From Pelobacter sp. UBA6093 (GTDB taxonomy: Bacteria; Desulfobacterota; Desulfuromonadia; Desulfuromonadales; Syntrophotaleaceae), in assembly GCA_002435955.1 (NCBI GenBank), contig DIWZ01000006.1, forward strand, positions 91,565-117,001: a stretch of DNA of 25,437 nucleotides, read 5' to 3'. Both the position numbers and the translations under genes were made by a program. Shown piece after piece: positions 23,282-25,437 of this stretch. The notes beneath the pieces are model-generated. The model ran no database searches, was not told where the DNA came from, and was given only the letters and a program-made list of their open reading frames with translations. How positions within the stretch are numbered: the first letter of the stretch is position 1; every line of letters starts with the position of its first letter.

Positions 23282-23461
23282 TTAATTGTCAGGCATTTGT
23301 TCAGCCATATTATTGAAAGTGTTAGTGACTTTTTTACCAAGGATAGTGATCGCCCCGATGGCGACAATGATAATCAGCGCCAACATGACAGCATATTCCG
23401 TGGCTGTTGCTCCAGCTTCGCTCCGTACCAGCTCCCTGCATTTGCTAACAATGTGTTGCAT
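23282..23461 (-). CDS. flp: Flp-type major prepilin, copy 2
   Basis: A 59-aa Flp prepilin nearly identical to copy 1 in its core (GATATEYAVMLALIIIVAIG) and differing mainly in the leader and the C-terminal 20 aa (TNTFNNMAEQMPDN against NNTFQNIADNLPDN). The cut site is after Gly17. The ATG at 23461 has AAGGAGG at good spacing. The ATG nine codons earlier lacks this. It lies 594 bp upstream of copy 1, so the two pilins may be expressed separately. Confidence 0.92.
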   Translation of the reverse strand: MQHIVSKCRELVRSEAGATATEYAVMLALIIIVAIGAITILGKKVTNTFNNMAEQMPDN

Positions 23462-24038
23462 CACAAAACCTCCTTCATTTCGATTCATTTTGAATGTTCA
23501 TGGTTTTTAAAACTGAATTCTATTGTGGCCATTTTGGCAAAGACTAGCGTGCAATCTAATGATGTCAAGTAATGAAAATATGCTACCAGGTAAGAACCCT
23601 CCATTATTCTGGTGGTCCAATGGCCAACCCGTTTAGCAGTGCTTGACGTTTGCACCCTGAAATGAACGATCCATTCGCAAATTCGGTTTGTGCTGCCCGA
23701 GTGCTCCTGCCGGGCATCCCTGATTTCATTGACTTACAAGCTAGGAGGCTGTCGGACTACGCACGAAACCATCATGAAAGGTTTTCTCTGAAAAAAAAAG
23801 GGAATTTTCTGTCTATCAACCTATTTCAGGCTATAGTTCTATAAAAGCTACCTTTGATGGCGTCGCAAAAAGTCCGCGTTACGGCGTTTTTTCAGGATCG
23901 CGACATCTTATATGTGTATGCCTTCGTCCCTGAAAAACCACCGAGCCTTGCCGGAAGAAATTTTTGTTCAGCCATCTCACGAGTTTTGCGAAAGCATCTT
24001 TTTTGAATGAACCGTACAAGCTGATACATGGAGAGCTG
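23462..24038. other. 577-bp region between flp2 and gtrA
   Basis: No convincing gene. Minus-strand TTGACA (23573-23568 area) with a TAGTCT box 16 bp downstream may promote flp2. A half palindromic element lies at 23743-23759. A segment around 23859-23907 (GATGGCGTCGCAAAAAGTCC...GATCGCGAC) resembles a common intergenic repeat of Desulfuromonadales-type genomes. Confidence 0.45.
23743..23759. repeat. arm fragment of dispersed palindromic element
   Basis: AGGAGGCTGTCGGACTA matches the arm of the element at 1360-1413 and the copy at 12480 (GGCTGTCGGAYTA). Similarity stops after TA, so only one arm is present. Confidence 0.45.
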
Positions 24039-24506
24039 ATGAAACTATTGAGATTTGGATTGGTTGGTGTGGCCAACACCTTTGTCGACTATGCCATACT
24101 TAATCTGGTCGTTTTTGCTTTAGGTGTTTTTACCCCTGCAGGACTTGTGGTGTGTAACCTGTTTTCTTTTCTGGGGGCGAATGTCAACAGTTATGTTCTG
24201 AACAAAAGATGGACCTTCGAAGATCGAGGACATTGGTCAAAAAGGGAGTATCTGGTATTTCTCATATGTTCCCTGGGCGGTTTAGGTATCAACTGCAGTG
24301 TGATTTATTTTCTTGCGCATGGGTTTCCCAACCCGGAGTGGTCATTTTTTGTAAACCTCAACATGGCCAAGCTTGCAGCGACGGTCGCCAGCATGGCCTG
24401 GAACTTTTTTTCATACAGGGTGTTTGTATTTAAACCCGGGTCGTTTGAAGGCAAGCCGTCGGAGGATACTTGCCCTGGAAGGCCGGCGCCGCTGGTTCGT
24501 GGATAG
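24039..24506 (+). CDS. GtrA-family membrane protein
   Basis: A 155-aa protein with four predicted membrane helices and the GtrA hallmarks LLRFGLVGVANTFVDYAI at the start and NSYVLNKRWTFED in the middle, ending NFFSYRVFVFK. GtrA proteins are thought to flip or help present lipid-linked sugars during surface-polysaccharide glucosylation. GGAG sits eight bases before the ATG at 24039. The longer reading from 23964 adds 25 atypical residues. It stands alone on the plus strand and ends at a bidirectional terminator. Confidence 0.85.
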   Translation: MKLLRFGLVGVANTFVDYAILNLVVFALGVFTPAGLVVCNLFSFLGANVNSYVLNKRWTFEDRGHWSKREYLVFLICSLGGLGINCSVIYFLAHGFPNPEWSFFVNLNMAKLAATVASMAWNFFSYRVFVFKPGSFEGKPSEDTCPGRPAPLVRG

Positions 24507-24519
24507 CAGGTATCAATGC

Positions 24520-24562
24520 AAAAAAAGAGGGGACGGTTGTGGGACCGTCCCCCTCTTTTTTT
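24520..24562. terminator. bidirectional intrinsic terminator
   Basis: The stem GAGGGGACGGT (24527-24537) pairs with ACCGTCCCC(C)TC (24544-24555, one bulge). A-run 24520-24526 and T-run 24556-24562 flank it, so it works for gtrA on plus and for the EF-hand gene on minus. Confidence 0.9.
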
Positions 24563-24594
24563 ATTCGGAGAATGGGTGTAGCAGTTGGTGGGTA

Positions 24595-24852
24595 TTAACC
24601 TTTTTTCAGTGCTTTTTGGCTGAATGCCGCATATTCGGCTTGATCCAGTTTGCCGTCCTGATTGGCATCGACTTTTTTGAAGTCCGTCATCAGGGCTTCA
24701 AAGGCTACTGCTTCTTCAGTTGATATGAAACCATCCTTATCCGCATCGAGAAGCTCGAAGGTGAGGGGAGCGGGTTTATCCGCAGCAAATGCGGAAACGG
24801 ACAGCATGAAAACAGCGGCCACCATCAACAGATTCACAGTCAGTTTTTTCAT
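24595..24852 (-). CDS. exported EF-hand calcium-binding protein
   Basis: An 85-aa protein. The signal peptide is MKKLTVNLLMVAAVFMLSVS with a likely cut after AFA (about residue 23). Two EF-hand loops follow: DADKDGFISTEE and DANQDGKLDQAE. Both keep the Asp, Asp, Asp and final Glu ligands, so calcium binding in the periplasm is likely. The ATG at 24852 has AAAAGGAG upstream. The reading frame extends upstream to 25122, but those residues are atypical and precede a clear signal peptide. A 14-codon reading frame ends over its start codon (ATGA). Confidence 0.85.
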   Translation of the reverse strand: MKKLTVNLLMVAAVFMLSVSAFAADKPAPLTFELLDADKDGFISTEEAVAFEALMTDFKKVDANQDGKLDQAEYAAFSQKALKKG

Positions 24853-24893
24853 GGGTTTCTCCTTTTTCCATTTAGGGTTGTGATCGCCTTCAT
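24849..24893 (-). CDS. possible 14-aa leader peptide before the EF-hand gene
   Basis: ATG at 24893 follows the very strong ribosome site AGGAGGAG with 6-nt spacing. It encodes MKAITTLNGKRRNP and stops at TGA overlapping the EF-hand ATG (ATGA). It was too short to stand out by length. The overlap suggests coupled translation. It could also be a chance frame. Confidence 0.4.
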   Translation of the reverse strand: MKAITTLNGKRRNP

Positions 24894-25164
24894 GACGATC
24901 TCCTCCTGGTAATAGCAACCATCGTGCCATATTTGAAATACGTTTAAATTCGGATACTTGGAGATATTCTATGGGTACTCTGTAATATGAAGGCCGGGTT
25001 GTGTCTCCTGTTGGGAACAGGGATGTCGAGGCTTTCAGGTAAGACATTAAAATTGTTGGAATAATTAAAGTCGTATTAAACCGACATTCCGGCTCATTAA
25101 AAAATCCACCCATCCAACACAAGTAACGATGGATGCAGGCTGCTGACTTCCCAAATCCCTAAAA
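24894..25164. other. upstream region of EF-hand gene
   Basis: I see no gene, RNA or clear promoter here. Composition is mixed and no strong inverted repeat is present. Confidence 0.4.
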
Positions 25165-25437
25165 CCTGAATGGGACGCGGATTCAATCTGATGCACGCGG
25201 ATCAGCTCCTTAACCGCGTTCTATTGCTAAAATATCTCACCACCCGCTCGCTGCTCTCGCTAGAGACACGGAGAGCACAGAGAGAGGCTTGGGGAAAACC
25301 TTTTTAAACCCTGAATAGGACGCGGATAAAATCTGATGCATGCGGATTTACGCGGATCGAACCGTTAAGCTACATCAACAAGATTTGGTCCTATGGTTAC
25401 AGAGGTTTTCTCTGTGTCCTCTGTGGCTCTAGTGAAC
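25165..25437. repeat. block of intergenic direct and inverted repeats
   Basis: A 38-bp unit at 25165-25202 recurs at 25310-25347 with four mismatches (CCTGAATxGGACGCGGAT...ATCTGATGCAyGCGGAT). A second unit, starting CTAGAG with CACRGAGxxCACAGAGA, lies at 25260-25287 and again inverted at about 25404-25432. No coding sequence is present. The block probably continues past the window end. Confidence 0.65.

Noticed and set aside
1..25437. CRISPR arrays, tRNA or rRNA genes, insertion-sequence transposases, phage genes
   Set aside because: None seen: no regularly spaced repeats, no cloverleaf-like or rRNA sequence recognised, and no transposase or integrase motifs in any reading frame.

Overview
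The window most resembles the chromosome of a Gram-negative, Desulfuromonadales-type bacterium (Pelobacter/Syntrophotalea/Geobacter relatives). The basis is family recognition: a complete tad (Flp pilus) locus with secretin and lipoproteins, a small protein of the type seen in Geobacter genomes (GSU3473-like), CxxC zinc-ribbon mini-proteins and dispersed intergenic repeats. I ran no search, so the species is not assigned.

Layout. (1) 142-4131, minus strand: a four-gene operon. In order of transcription it encodes two tandem, paralogous Ddl-like ATP-grasp ligases, a GNAT acetyltransferase and a KamA-type lysine 2,3-aminomutase. It has a near-consensus promoter, a structured leader of about 150 nt that can pair with the first ribosome binding site, and an intrinsic terminator. 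(2) 4340-6257, plus: htpG (Hsp90) with its own promoter. (3) 6491-7727, plus: four small genes, two of them paralogous zinc ribbons. (4) 7885-9943: a minus-strand PAP2/Aur1-like membrane phosphatase with an AT-rich 5' half, and a divergent plus-strand dolichyl-phosphate-glucose-synthase-type glycosyltransferase. (5) 9889-23461, minus: the tad locus in the order flp2, flp1, tadV/cpaA, cpaB, cpaC, small lipoprotein, tadE, tadG-like, cpaE/tadZ, tadA/cpaF, tadB, tadC, tadD, then a polytopic GT-C-like membrane protein. (6) 24039-24852: gtrA (plus) and an EF-hand protein (minus), convergent on one bidirectional terminator. (7) 25165-25437: a block of intergenic repeats.

How the genes work together. 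The tad genes encode a full pilus machine: two Flp prepilins cut by TadV, a CpaC secretin with CpaB, a TadA ATPase on the TadB/TadC platform, CpaE for localisation, TadE/TadG minor components and the TadD TPR lipoprotein. Lipid-linked sugar genes flank it (GT2, GT-C-like, PAP2, GtrA), which suggests but does not prove pilus or surface glycosylation. The kamA operon combines beta-lysine formation, acetylation and two ATP-grasp ligations. That combination differs from the classical ablA/ablB osmolyte pair and is the best candidate here for an undescribed pathway.
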